From assembly GCA_021324775.1 (NCBI GenBank), contig JAJPIM010000023.1:117176-181175 (forward strand): a DNA stretch of 64,000 nt. Direction: 5' to 3'. The notes under the pieces were generated by a model. That model did no database searches, was not told the DNA's origin, and saw only the letters and a list, made by a program, of their open reading frames with translations. This document shows positions 9,372 to 19,459 of this stretch, piece by piece. The DNA comes from Gemmatimonadota bacterium. Its GTDB lineage: Bacteria; Gemmatimonadota; Gemmatimonadetes; Gemmatimonadales; Gemmatimonadaceae. The number at the start of each line of letters is the position of its first letter. Within the stretch, counting starts at the first letter, position 1. Position numbers and translations under genes: made by a program.

Positions 9372-10541
9372 ATGCCAACGATTGGCTCCGATGTCCAGAT
9401 CCAGGTGTTCTCGGATCGCTCGCCCGGCGACTCGCGCCTCCCGTTCGCCTACGAAGATTGGGAGCGCTGCGCGCGCGCCGAGATGCATCCGTCGGCGTAC
9501 GCGTATGTCGCGAACGGAGCTGGCGGCGAGGACACCATGCGTGCCAATCGCGAGGCGCTCTACCGGCATCGCATCTGGCCGCGCGTCGCGCTCGACGTCG
9601 GTGACCGCGACCTCAGTACCACCGTACTCGGTACGCGCTCGGCGGCCCCGTTCTTCCTTGCTCCTGTTGGCGTGCAAGGGATCATCCACCCGCAGGGCGA
9701 ACGCGCGACCGCACGCGCGGCTGCGGCGATGGGCGTGCCGTTCACGCTGAGCACGGTCTCATCGGTCACGCTCGAGGAGGTCGCCGGCATCATGGGCGAC
9801 GCTCCCCGATGGTTCCAGCTCTACGCGGGTCGCAGCCACGAGGTCATCGGCAGTATGGTGGGCCGAGCGGAGGCGGCTGGCTATTCTGCGCTGGTGCTCA
9901 CGCTCGACACGACGATGCTCGGCTGGCGGGAGGCCGATCTCACCAACGCCTTTCTCCCGTTCCTTAACGGCGACGGCATTGCGAATTACCTCTCGGACCC
10001 AGCGTTCGTTGCGCGACTGGCGAAACCACCCGACGAAGATCCTCGGGCCGCCATCGCGGAATGGTTACGGATCTTCGTGAACCCCTCGTTCGGATGGAAG
10101 GACGTGGCACTCATCCGAGGGATCACCAAGCTGCCGTTCCTTCTCAAAGGCATCATGCATCCGGCTGATGCGGAGCTGGCGATCCAGCATGGGGCCGACG
10201 GCATCATCGTCTCCAACCACGGCGGCCGTCAGGTCGATGGCGCGATTGGTGCGGCTGACGCTTTGCCCGTCATCGCCGCCGCCGTCCGCGGTCGCGTCCC
10301 GGTTCTCATGGACAGCGGCATTCGCCGCGGTGCCGATGTCCTCAAGGCCATCGCACTCGGCGCATCCGCCGTGATGATCGGCCGCCCGTACGCATTTGGC
10401 CTCGCTGCCGCGGGCGAGGCCGGTGTCCGGCAGGTCATCCGCAACCTGCAGGCTGACACCGATCTCGAGATGGGCCTTTCCGGCCTGCGATCGGTCAGCG
10501 AGATCGGTCCCTCTCTGCTCTCGAGTCAAATCCAGTCATGA
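9372..10541 (+). CDS. FMN-dependent alpha-hydroxy acid dehydrogenase (lactate oxidase/2-monooxygenase-like)
   Basis: APVGVQGIIHPQGE, LLKGIMHPADAELAIQHGADGIIVSNHGGRQVDGAIGAADALP signature, GIRRGADVLKAIALGASAVMIGRPYAFGLA. Confidence 0.92.
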   Translation: MPTIGSDVQIQVFSDRSPGDSRLPFAYEDWERCARAEMHPSAYAYVANGAGGEDTMRANREALYRHRIWPRVALDVGDRDLSTTVLGTRSAAPFFLAPVGVQGIIHPQGERATARAAAAMGVPFTLSTVSSVTLEEVAGIMGDAPRWFQLYAGRSHEVIGSMVGRAEAAGYSALVLTLDTTMLGWREADLTNAFLPFLNGDGIANYLSDPAFVARLAKPPDEDPRAAIAEWLRIFVNPSFGWKDVALIRGITKLPFLLKGIMHPADAELAIQHGADGIIVSNHGGRQVDGAIGAADALPVIAAAVRGRVPVLMDSGIRRGADVLKAIALGASAVMIGRPYAFGLAAAGEAGVRQVIRNLQADTDLEMGLSGLRSVSEIGPSLLSSQIQS

Positions 10542-12283
10542 CCGCTCCGAAACCGGCACCACCAGCTCCGAGGATCTCCTCGCCGGTCATTGCGTCGTCC
10601 GAGTCGCTCAACCCCACGCTCAACGACGCGCAGATCGAGCGCATTGCGAAGCATGGCCAAAGGCGCCAGATCCACGAAGGCGAGGTGCTCATCCACCCGG
10701 GCGAACAAACCACGCGGCTCTTCATCGTGATCGATGGCGAGTTGACAGTGGTCCGGTCCAGGGATGTCGTCGGCGTCGCCAGTGACGAGGCGCAGGAGCC
10801 CGAGGTGGTCATCGTGTTCGGGCCGGGCCAGTTCAACGGCGAAGTTGGCATCCTCTCGGGACGCCGCGGCTTCGTCGAGATCCGCGCCACCCAACCTGGC
10901 GAGGTAATCGAGGTCGAACGCGACCAGCTTCTCGCGCTCGTGCAGACGGACAGCGAGCTGAGTGAGATCATGATGCGCGCGTTCATCCTTCGGCGTGTCG
11001 AGATGATCGCGCACCGCTTCGGCGATGTCGTGCTGGTCGGCTCGAGCCACACGTCCGAGACACTGCGCATCAAGGAGTTCCTCACCCGCAACGGCCATCC
11101 GTTCACGTCGATCGATCTGGACCAGCACGCCGATGTCCAGGATGTCCTCGACCGGTTTCACGTCACGGTCAAGGACACGCCGGTCGTCATCTGCCGCGGC
11201 GAATCGGTCCTCCGCAATCCGACGAACCAGCAAATCGCTGACTGCCTCGGCTTCAACGACGCCATCGACGAGACGCAGGTACGTGATCTGCTCGTCATCG
11301 GTGCCGGCCCGGCAGGTCTCGCCGCCGCGGTCTACGCCGCCTCCGAAGGCCTCGATGTCCTCGTTGTCGAACCCAACTCTCCCGGCGGCCAAGCCGGGTC
11401 GACTTCCAAGATCGAGAACTACCTCGGATTCCCCACGGGGATCTCGGGGCAGGAGCTGGCGGGTCGCGCCTTCGCGCAAGCCCAGAAGTTCGGCGCGGAA
11501 ATCCTGATCGCGCAGGGCGCGACGCGGCTGCTGTGCGACCGCGTGCCCTACGTGGTCGAGACGGGTGCCGGCACCCGTGTCTCAGCCCGCGTCGTCGTCA
11601 TCGCCACGGGCGCGGAATACCGGCGGCTGCCGCTGGACAGTCTCAAGCGGCTGGACGGATTCGGAGTCTACTACAGCGCGACGGCCGTCGAAGCGCAACT
11701 GTGCCGCGACAATGAGGTCATCATCGTCGGCGGCGGCAACTCCGCCGGCCAGGCCGCCGTCTACCTCTCCCAGACAGCCGCGCGGGTGCATGTCCTCGTC
11801 CGGTCGGACGGCCTCGCCGCCAGCATGTCACGGTACCTGATCCGCCGGATCGAGGAGACGCCCAACATCACGCTCCACACCCGCACCGAGATTGTCGCGC
11901 TCGACGGCAAGGATCGTCTCGAACACGTGCGATGGCGCGACATGCGCACCGGCGAGACGACGGATCGCGCCATCGGCAACGTCTTCGTGATGACGGGCGC
12001 CAATCCCAACACCGCCTGGCTCAACGGATGTATCGCGCTCGACGAGCACGGCTTCATCAAGACCGGGCCGGCGCTGTCGGCCGAAGAACTCCGCGAAGCA
12101 TCGTGGCCCCCGGGCCGTGCTCCCTTCCTCCTCGAGACGAGTCTCCCGGGAGTTTTCGCCGCCGGCGATGTCCGCTCGGGCAGCGTGAAACGGGTCGCGT
12201 CAGCGGTCGGCGATGGATCGATCGCCGTGAGTTTCGTCCACCAGGTGCTCGCGCAGCAGGGCGCGGTAGCAGGTCGCGGCTAA
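10538..12283 (+). CDS. cNMP-binding domain / thioredoxin-fold / thioredoxin-reductase-like FAD oxidoreductase fusion
   Basis: N-terminal cyclic-nucleotide-binding-like region (IHEGEVLIHPGEQTTRLFIVIDGELTVVR), middle Grx-like segment (VLVGSSHTSETLRIKEFLTRNGHPFTSIDLD), C-terminal GAGPAGLAAAVYAASEGLDVLVVE and GGGNSAGQAAVYLS. ATGA overlap with the upstream gene. Confidence 0.88.
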   Translation: MTAPKPAPPAPRISSPVIASSESLNPTLNDAQIERIAKHGQRRQIHEGEVLIHPGEQTTRLFIVIDGELTVVRSRDVVGVASDEAQEPEVVIVFGPGQFNGEVGILSGRRGFVEIRATQPGEVIEVERDQLLALVQTDSELSEIMMRAFILRRVEMIAHRFGDVVLVGSSHTSETLRIKEFLTRNGHPFTSIDLDQHADVQDVLDRFHVTVKDTPVVICRGESVLRNPTNQQIADCLGFNDAIDETQVRDLLVIGAGPAGLAAAVYAASEGLDVLVVEPNSPGGQAGSTSKIENYLGFPTGISGQELAGRAFAQAQKFGAEILIAQGATRLLCDRVPYVVETGAGTRVSARVVVIATGAEYRRLPLDSLKRLDGFGVYYSATAVEAQLCRDNEVIIVGGGNSAGQAAVYLSQTAARVHVLVRSDGLAASMSRYLIRRIEETPNITLHTRTEIVALDGKDRLEHVRWRDMRTGETTDRAIGNVFVMTGANPNTAWLNGCIALDEHGFIKTGPALSAEELREASWPPGRAPFLLETSLPGVFAAGDVRSGSVKRVASAVGDGSIAVSFVHQVLAQQGAVAGRG

Positions 12284-12368
12284 GCGCAGCCGGGCTACCT
12301 CATGACCGGCGCCGGCCGATGCAGCAGCAAGCGCTGTTTCTACTTCCTGCCTGCTGTTCTTCCGCTCT

Positions 12369-13421
12369 CTAGCGCGGCTTCAGCGAAGCCATATCGATCA
12401 CGAACCGGTACTTCACGTCGCTCTTGAGTACCCGCTCGTACGCCTCGTTGATCTGCTGGATCGGTATCCGCTCGATGTCGGACACGATCCCGTGCTCGGC
12501 GCAGTAGTCCAGCATCTCCTGCGTCTGCGCGATCCCGCCGATCGCCGACCCTGCCAGCGATCGCCGTTTCCCGATCACCGAAAATGCTTCCACCGGCGCC
12601 GGATGCTCGGGCGCCCCGACCAGCACCATGGTGCCGTTGCGGCGAAGGAGCCGCAGGTAGCTGTTGAGATCGTGATCCCCGGACACGGTGTCGATCAGGA
12701 AGTGAAAGCTGTCCTCGTGCGGTTTGAGCGCGCCGGGGTCCCGCGTCACCACGACCTCGCGGGCGCCGAGCCGCCGCGCATCCGCTTCCTTGCCCGGCGT
12801 CGTCGTGAATTGGGTCACGTGTGCGCCGAAAGCGTGCGCGAACTTGAGCGCCATGTGGCCAAGCCCGCCCAATCCGATCACACCGACCCGTTGCCCCGGC
12901 TGCACGTCCCAATGCTTCATCGGTGAATAGGTCGTGATCCCCGCACACAGAAGGGGCGCCACCGCCGCGAGATCCAGCTTCGGGCTGATGCGCAGCACGA
13001 ACGCTTCGTCCACGACGATGTGGCTGGAGTACCCGCCGTACGTCGGCATCCCGTCGTGGAATCGGCCGTTGTAGGTGAAGACGGTCATGCCGCGCTCGCA
13101 GTACTGCTCTTCGCCGTCCCGGCAGCTCCCGCACTCCCGGCAGGAATCCACCATGCAGCCGACGCCGGCCAAGTCGCCCACCTTGAACTTCCTGACAGCC
13201 GCCCCGACGTGCGTCACCCGCCCCGCGATCTCGTGGCCTGGCACCATCGGGTAGATCGACCCGCCCCACTCGTCCCGTGCCTGATGGATGTCGGAGTGGC
13301 AAACGCCCGAGAACAGGATCTCGATCTGCACGTCTCTGGGGCCGGGCTCGCGCCGCTCGAACTCGAAAGGACCGAGGCGGCTCTTGGCGCTCCGGGTGGC
13401 GTATCCGACGGCGTGGCTCAC
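12369..13421 (-). CDS. zinc-dependent NAD(P) alcohol dehydrogenase (cinnamyl-alcohol/YahK-like)
   Basis: GVCHSDIHQARDEWGGSIYPMVPGHEIAGRV, four-Cys structural zinc site (CRECGSCRDGEEQYC), GLGGLGHMALKFA. GTG start at 13421 is in frame. Confidence 0.92.
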   Translation of the reverse strand: MSHAVGYATRSAKSRLGPFEFERREPGPRDVQIEILFSGVCHSDIHQARDEWGGSIYPMVPGHEIAGRVTHVGAAVRKFKVGDLAGVGCMVDSCRECGSCRDGEEQYCERGMTVFTYNGRFHDGMPTYGGYSSHIVVDEAFVLRISPKLDLAAVAPLLCAGITTYSPMKHWDVQPGQRVGVIGLGGLGHMALKFAHAFGAHVTQFTTTPGKEADARRLGAREVVVTRDPGALKPHEDSFHFLIDTVSGDHDLNSYLRLLRRNGTMVLVGAPEHPAPVEAFSVIGKRRSLAGSAIGGIAQTQEMLDYCAEHGIVSDIERIPIQQINEAYERVLKSDVKYRFVIDMASLKPR

Positions 13422-13540
13422 TGTCGCATCTCGGGAGGGGGTGACCGGCTCGATGACCGGGCTCGATGGGTCCGCGCGCCGGATCTTTCGGTCCGGACGC
13501 CCGGAGTAACGTAAACTCAAGACGTAACCCTTCTCCTGGA

Positions 13541-14860
13541 GTGCATCGCGTGCGGCGCCGGTTCCTAGCACTGTTTTGTGGGACGCTGATCCCGCTGGGC
13601 CAATCATCAGGCCAATCACCCGATTCGGCGCCGCTGCTGCACACCGGCATCACCGGCGTCAAGCACGCGACGGGTTTGGCCGATCCGACATTTGTCCTCT
13701 CGCTCCGCCCCGTCCAGCACGTCGTGCTCGATGCAGTCGCCGGCCCGATCGGTGCTGCTCATATCGATTCGCTCTTGCACAGCACTCCGGTGACTCGCGC
13801 CGATCTGGTCAAACTCGGCATCCTCCGCACGCAAGGGAACACGCAAGGGAACACGCAAGGGAACACGCAAGGGAACGAGTACGCGATCGCCTACCTCGTG
13901 CTCACGGCGGGCGACCAGCGAGCGATCTACGCCGCGGCCCGGACGTACGGTCCATCCCTCGCTCGCGCGTACGAATCACACCGCGCGGAGTTCGAACGGC
14001 TGCTCGCGCAGTACCGCAGGCCCGACCTGCGGGCCGAACTCGCGTTCGCGATAGTCGCGGGAATGTCGATGAACTGGGATGGGCTCAAGCTCACGACGGA
14101 CCTCGGCTACCGCGTCGCGCCGGTCCGCTACCCGAACGGCGACGCGTATCTGTTTCACTCGAACCAGCCCGGTGCCCACAATCCTGCCGATGGCCTCTAC
14201 TCCGAGAGCCACAGCCTGCCGGGTGCGCAGACGACATTCACCACATTCGGCGACGGGCCTTCGATCCCGCGGACACACGGGATCCCCGACGTATTCGACG
14301 GACCGGCCGAAGATGGGCTCGAATCACTGAAAGGCGACCCCGCGGTGTACGGAGCGGTCCAGGGCGAACTGCTCGCCTACATCGAAGACGCCGCCGCCGA
14401 CGCGGGCGCCCTGATGGCGGCGCTGGCTGCTGCGCCGCTCACAGTTCCGGCGATGCGCGCGCGTGTGCGTCTGCCGGACGCGCGCTTCGATGCGTCCCTG
14501 CGGTTCCTCGAGGCACTCGGCTACGTCCGCAAATCCGGGGATACGTACGACGTTGCGGTTCCCGTGCTCACGCTGCGCGACAAGCCGATGCTCGATTCGA
14601 CGCTCGCGCTCAGCCGCCGCATCATGACCGAGTGGCTCGCCGCCAACCACGGCGCGATGGAGCACGACCTCGCAGGCCTTTCATCCGTCCGCGACGGGCT
14701 CCCCTTCGCGGCCCCGTTCGGTGAAGTGTGGCATTACGTCTTTGGCCTCGCGGCAAAGTCCCTCGCCACCGACGGATTCTTCGCCGACCCGCGGGCCCAA
14801 GGCCGCCGAGACACGGGCTACGTCCCACTCGTCTGGACAACGTCGCTGTATCACCTCTAG
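13541..14860 (+). CDS. hypothetical secreted protein with internal TQGN tandem repeat
   Basis: Signal-like VRRRFLALFCGTLIPLGQSSGQ; frame to 14860. Confidence 0.6.
   Translation: MHRVRRRFLALFCGTLIPLGQSSGQSPDSAPLLHTGITGVKHATGLADPTFVLSLRPVQHVVLDAVAGPIGAAHIDSLLHSTPVTRADLVKLGILRTQGNTQGNTQGNTQGNEYAIAYLVLTAGDQRAIYAAARTYGPSLARAYESHRAEFERLLAQYRRPDLRAELAFAIVAGMSMNWDGLKLTTDLGYRVAPVRYPNGDAYLFHSNQPGAHNPADGLYSESHSLPGAQTTFTTFGDGPSIPRTHGIPDVFDGPAEDGLESLKGDPAVYGAVQGELLAYIEDAAADAGALMAALAAAPLTVPAMRARVRLPDARFDASLRFLEALGYVRKSGDTYDVAVPVLTLRDKPMLDSTLALSRRIMTEWLAANHGAMEHDLAGLSSVRDGLPFAAPFGEVWHYVFGLAAKSLATDGFFADPRAQGRRDTGYVPLVWTTSLYHL
13829..13876. repeat. In-frame 12-bp minisatellite (ACGCAAGGGAAC)x4 encoding (TQGN)4
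   Basis: Four exact units 13829-40, 13841-52, 13853-64, 13865-76. Confidence 0.95.
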
Positions 14861-14908
14861 TCCTCGCTGCTCGTCCGTCGGCTCTCCTCGTTCTTCTTCC
14901 AACTCCTC

Positions 14909-15397
14909 CTATTTCGTCCCGCTCACCCACGAGAGCACCCGGTCGAGCGTACTCGGCGCTTGCGGGTCGATGATGCGCACCTCGACGCTCGCCATGAAGG
15001 AGCCGCCTGTGATCCGGATGAGTGGAGCGTCCAGTGAGGGCGTGCTCTTCGAGCGGTTCTTGACGGTGAACTCGCCGAGGAAGGGTGACCCATCACACTC
15101 GACGCGCAGGTTGTGCGGTACCGTGATCTCGACATTCCCCATGAACGCGCGAACGTGGATCTCCGACGTGCCCGGACCAAGATGGATGTTCCTGAGATCG
15201 AGTTTGACCTCTCCCATGATTGCCAGCGCGCGGAAAAGGCGGGGCAGCACCCAGCCACCATTCCGTGTGGTGCTCGACAGGCACGCCATCACGCCCTGGC
15301 GATCGGGAACCGACTCGGGCGGCACGAGTACCGGGCCGCCGGAATAGGGAGCAACCGGCCCAGCCGGCACCGATCCAGGGGGAAGCGGAACGCTCAT
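14909..15397 (-). CDS. LiaF-like/cell-wall-active-antibiotic-response C-terminal domain protein
   Basis: AIMGEVKLDLRNIHLGPGTSEIHVRAFMGNVEITVPHNLRVECDGSPFLGEF pattern. Confidence 0.65.
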   Translation of the reverse strand: MSVPLPPGSVPAGPVAPYSGGPVLVPPESVPDRQGVMACLSSTTRNGGWVLPRLFRALAIMGEVKLDLRNIHLGPGTSEIHVRAFMGNVEITVPHNLRVECDGSPFLGEFTVKNRSKSTPSLDAPLIRITGGSFMASVEVRIIDPQAPSTLDRVLSWVSGTK

Positions 15398-15637
15398 CGG
15401 CGGATGGGCAGAGAGTTGCGCAGTGCGAGAAGTGCAGGGATGCGAGAACGAAGGCAGCTATCCATCAGCCACTGGCAGCGAATCGCATCCTGGAACGGCG
15501 AAAACGTATTTGATGGCAAAGCAGCCAACCGCGTGGATGGCGGATGGATGTGGATCAATGACCGGAGCGCCAAGGCGCCACTCGGCGGCCCGATCACTGC
15601 GCACGCAACCCCGCCGGCGTTTCCCACGCAGCCTTGC

Positions 15638-16222
15638 TCAGGTCCTCGGCAGCGTGCCATGGCGGTACATCTCCCTGAACTGGCGGATCTCTTCAGCGCC
15701 GAACACACCGAGTTGGGTGAAGATCTCGGCCGCGAACTCCACAGCACCGAGGCCTGAGGCGGAGATCACACCATCATCGGTGACCGCCAGTACATCAGCG
15801 TACATGCTGTCCTCGCCTGATCCAGGTGCATGCTGCTCGAGATACGCGCGGCCGTTACTCGTATGCCGGCGTCCGCGAAACAACCCGGCGCGCGCCGCCG
15901 CGATGGTGGCGCCGCAGATCGCGGCGACCGGTACGCGGGCCGCCCGCATGCGCGCCAATACGGGATCCAGCATGTCCGCCGGATACCCGGCCTCCCATAC
16001 ATCTCCGCCCGGAAGGATGAGCAATTCGGTGTTCTCCGGGGAGAGGCCGGCCAGAGCCTGGTCGGGGACGATCCGCAATCCGCCCATCGACGTCACCGGC
16101 CGGAGATCATAACCGGCCGTCGTGACAGACCGGCCGCCCCACCGGCGGAGCCCTGTGAGCGCAAACGCGGGCTCCCAATCCGCGAACCCGTCGAATACAA
16201 GCAGCACAACAGCTCTGGCCAC
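15638..16222 (-). CDS. DJ-1/PfpI (ThiJ) family protein
   Basis: VVLLVFDGFADWEPAFALTGLRRW, LLILPGGDVWE, VAAICGATIAAARAGLF nucleophile elbow. Confidence 0.88.
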   Translation of the reverse strand: MARAVVLLVFDGFADWEPAFALTGLRRWGGRSVTTAGYDLRPVTSMGGLRIVPDQALAGLSPENTELLILPGGDVWEAGYPADMLDPVLARMRAARVPVAAICGATIAAARAGLFRGRRHTSNGRAYLEQHAPGSGEDSMYADVLAVTDDGVISASGLGAVEFAAEIFTQLGVFGAEEIRQFREMYRHGTLPRT

Positions 16223-16430
16223 CGCAACGCTCCACGTTGATGCGCGCTATGAGGTAATGATGGCGTTGCCACCGCGCCAGGCCGCAGCTATCGCGAGCCG
16301 ACGCCCGGTGTCTCGAAGTGGCGTGGGTCTTTGGCCAGCATAACGGCTGCGTCCCGTTCAGCGCCGGATGTTTCCGCGACGAGCGTAATGCTTTCCAGCA
16401 CAATTGTTTACACGGATCATGTGACCGATA

Positions 16431-16469
16431 TTGCATCTCATACGCATATTGCGTACGATTGAGATGCAA
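16431..16469. promoter_or_regulatory. nested perfect inverted repeat upstream of the ATPase gene
   Basis: TTGCATCTCA-TACGCA-tat-TGCGTA-cgat-TGAGATGCAA; both arms pair perfectly, separated only by a 3-nt loop and a 4-nt bulge. Confidence 0.6.
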
Positions 16470-16674
16470 GAGTGTCCGGAGATATGAGCTGCGTGCGCAA
16501 CGACATCGATTTCCGGGGTGCGATTCGCCGGTGTTGCCGCGGTGAGGCCAGGGCTCCCCATCGGCCTTCGAAGCGAGCATTACGTGCGGTGCGAGGTAAT
16601 CTTGGGGGGTTGGCCAGATATCGTTCACGTACAATGGTTTACATATATCGCAAACAGCGTATGCTGTCAGCGTA

Positions 16675-17877
16675 ATGCATAACGCGGTCAACAATCCATT
16701 CTGGTATGGCGAATCGGTTGGCTCGCTCCTCGGCCGCGACGCCGATGTCGGTGTCGTGGTTGACGCCCTCACCAACGCCGGCCGCCTTCTTCTTATGGGG
16801 TGGCGCCATTTCGGCAAGACGTCGATCCTGCATGCTGCATGCGCCGAGGTGACGGCGCGGGGGGTCGCCGTCTTGCGGTACGACGCGGAAGCCTTCGAAT
16901 CCCTCGAAGCGCTCGCGCGGGAGATGGCCTCTGGCGCTACTCGAACGTTCGCCACGTCACTTGATCACGCCGGCGATATCGCCCGGCGGTTTTTCGCGTT
17001 GCTTGGTGCTGGCGCGTCGTACGATTTCACGAGCCAGCAGCTCACCATCGAGTTTGCGCTCACAGCGGCTCAACGCCAGCGGCCGATCACGGTCCTCACC
17101 GTGGTGCTCGATGGGATCGAGCAACTCGCGGCCACCCACGGCCGGCCCGCTGCCGTGGTCCTCGATGAGTTCCACGAGATCATTCTCGAAGGCGGGGATC
17201 GTGCAGCGCACGAACTCCGCGCCACGGTCGCGTCGCACCGCTACACCGGCTACGCATTTGCGAGTTCAAATCTCAGGTTGATGGACGAGCTTATGAACCG
17301 CGGATCCGCGCCCCTCCAGGGCCTCGCCGATGCTCGCGTACTCGGCGCCATTTCACGCCACGATTTCCGGCCGCTCATTCGTCGTGGCTTGGCGTCAGCC
17401 GGCGCACCAGACGGCGCATCGGCCGGCGCGCCGGCCGACGACGCTGGCATTGAGGAGATACTCGATCTGGCCGAGGATGTGCCGCGCAACGTCCAGTGGC
17501 TGTGCAGCGGTTGCTGGGATGATCTCCGGGCCGGCCGGACATCGTCTCTGACTACCACCGCCGCCGGTGCCGCGCTCGACCGGATCGTCGGTGAGCACTA
17601 TTCTCAGTACATGCTGGTATGGGCCAACCTCACCAGCGCGCAGCGGCGTACACTCAAAGCGATCGCGCACGAACCGTCCGCGGATTTCCGTCTCACGGAA
17701 GTCGCCGGCGCAGCGGGGCTGGCGCCGTCCACGATGCAACGCACCCTCGCCGCGCTCGAAGACCGCAGCCTCATTCGCTACGCGGCCTCGGACACCGGCA
17801 CCCAGCGCGGTGTGCAATGGCGGCTGAGCGATCCGTTCTTCGCACACTGGCTCGCGCGTGCGCAGGGGACGACATGA
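16675..17877 (+). CDS. ATPase_2-like (archaeal-type) P-loop ATPase with C-terminal winged helix
   Basis: FWYGESVGSLLGRDADV, LLLMGWRHFGKTSIL Walker A, AAVVLDEFHEI Walker B, C-terminal HTH (DFRLTEVAGAAGLAPSTMQRTLAALEDRSLI). Confidence 0.8.
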   Translation: MHNAVNNPFWYGESVGSLLGRDADVGVVVDALTNAGRLLLMGWRHFGKTSILHAACAEVTARGVAVLRYDAEAFESLEALAREMASGATRTFATSLDHAGDIARRFFALLGAGASYDFTSQQLTIEFALTAAQRQRPITVLTVVLDGIEQLAATHGRPAAVVLDEFHEIILEGGDRAAHELRATVASHRYTGYAFASSNLRLMDELMNRGSAPLQGLADARVLGAISRHDFRPLIRRGLASAGAPDGASAGAPADDAGIEEILDLAEDVPRNVQWLCSGCWDDLRAGRTSSLTTTAAGAALDRIVGEHYSQYMLVWANLTSAQRRTLKAIAHEPSADFRLTEVAGAAGLAPSTMQRTLAALEDRSLIRYAASDTGTQRGVQWRLSDPFFAHWLARAQGTT

Positions 17878-17890
17878 TCCGGACTGGCGT

Positions 17891-19459
17891 GTGACGACAT
17901 CGCCGCGAGGCGATCCCCAGGTGCTCATCGCCGGCGCGGGGCCGACGGGCCTCGTGCTCGCGCTGCTCCTCGTGCGCATGGGAGTCCGAGTCCGCATCGT
18001 CGACCCCGCCGCCGAACCAGGGACGACCTCGCGAGCGCTCGCGGTGCAGGCACGCACGCTCGAGTTCTATCAGCAGCTCGGATTCGCCGACCTCGTCGTG
18101 GAACGCGGCCGCGCGTTCGATGCGGTCAACCTCTGGGTCGAGGGACGCAAGGCCGCGCATCTTGCGATTGGTGCTCTCGGCGGGGGCCTCAGCCCGTTCC
18201 CGTATCCGACGATATTCCCGCAGGACGAACACGAGCGGCTTCTGATCGAGCGCCTGTCAGCCGCCGGGGTCGAAGTCGAGCGCGGGACCGCCGTCTCGAG
18301 CTTCACGCACGCCGGCACGACGATGCGAGTGCAGTTGGCCCGGAACGGCGGGACGACCGAATCATGCGAGGTGATGTTCCTCGCGGGTTGCGATGGCGCT
18401 CACTCCCGGGTCCGGCAGGGACTCGGCGCCACGTTCCTCGGCGGCACCTATGAGCACCTGTTCTATGTCGCGGACGTCGAGGCGAGCGGCGCGGTCGTCG
18501 ACGCCGAGCTGCACGTCGCGCTCGACGATGCCGACTTTGTCGTACTCTTCCCAATGAAAGGTGCGGGACGCGTGCGGCTCGTCGGCGCGGTACGTCCGGA
18601 GGCGTCCGGGAACGAGTCCCTCACGTGGGCAGACGTGGGGAAAGATGCGATGACACGCCTCAATCTTACGGTCAGCCAGGTCAACTGGTTTTCGACGTAC
18701 CGTGTCCATCACCGTGTCGCCAACCAATTTCAGCGCGGCCAGGCGTTCCTGCTCGGCGACGCGGCACATGTTCACAGCCCGGTCGGCGGCCAGGGCATGA
18801 ACACCGGGATCGGCGACGCCATGAACCTCGCGTGGAAGCTCGCGGCGTTCATTCACGGCCAGGCCGATAACCGGATTCTCACGACCTATGAGCCCGAACG
18901 CATCGCGTTCGCGCGCCAGTTGGTGCACACGACCGACCGCGCGTTCACCTTCGTCACCGACAACGGCCCGCTCGCGCGCTGGGTGCGTCTGCGGCTCGTG
19001 CCGCGTATCCTTCCGCCGTTCTTTTCGTTCACCGCCGCGCGGCGGCTCATGTTCCGAACGGTCTCGCAGATTGGGATTCGATACCGGTCGAGCCGGCTGA
19101 GCGCTGGCCAGGCGGGACGCGTCCACGGCGGCGACCGGCTTCCGTGGGTACCGCCGGAGAAAGATGGACAGCCGGCCGCGAGTAACTTCGCCCCCTTGTC
19201 GTCACTGGCATGGCAGGTCCACGTCTACGGGGACGCGACACCTGGCCTGGCCGCCGCATGCGACGCGCGCGGTCTTCCGCTCCATACGTTCGCGTGGCGG
19301 CCAGCAGTGCGCACCGCCGGGCTCCAGCGAGGAGCCGCATACCTCGTTCGGCCGGATGGATACGTGGCCCTTGCCGATTCGGCGGCGAGTCCCATCACGC
19401 TGCACCACTTCCTCGATGATCGCGGTCTCCATCCGGGAGCGAGAGGGCAGGGGACCTGA
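17891..19459 (+). CDS. FAD-dependent aromatic-ring hydroxylase/monooxygenase
   Basis: VLIAGAGPTGLVLALLLVRMGVRVRIVDP, FLAGCDGAHSRVRQGLG, FLLGDAAHVHSPVGGQGMNTGIGDAMNLAWKLA; GTG start at 17891. Confidence 0.9.
   Translation: MTTSPRGDPQVLIAGAGPTGLVLALLLVRMGVRVRIVDPAAEPGTTSRALAVQARTLEFYQQLGFADLVVERGRAFDAVNLWVEGRKAAHLAIGALGGGLSPFPYPTIFPQDEHERLLIERLSAAGVEVERGTAVSSFTHAGTTMRVQLARNGGTTESCEVMFLAGCDGAHSRVRQGLGATFLGGTYEHLFYVADVEASGAVVDAELHVALDDADFVVLFPMKGAGRVRLVGAVRPEASGNESLTWADVGKDAMTRLNLTVSQVNWFSTYRVHHRVANQFQRGQAFLLGDAAHVHSPVGGQGMNTGIGDAMNLAWKLAAFIHGQADNRILTTYEPERIAFARQLVHTTDRAFTFVTDNGPLARWVRLRLVPRILPPFFSFTAARRLMFRTVSQIGIRYRSSRLSAGQAGRVHGGDRLPWVPPEKDGQPAASNFAPLSSLAWQVHVYGDATPGLAAACDARGLPLHTFAWRPAVRTAGLQRGAAYLVRPDGYVALADSAASPITLHHFLDDRGLHPGARGQGT

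Noticed and set aside
13829-13876. CRISPR-like short direct repeats
   Set aside because: 12-bp units without spacers, inside a coding frame.
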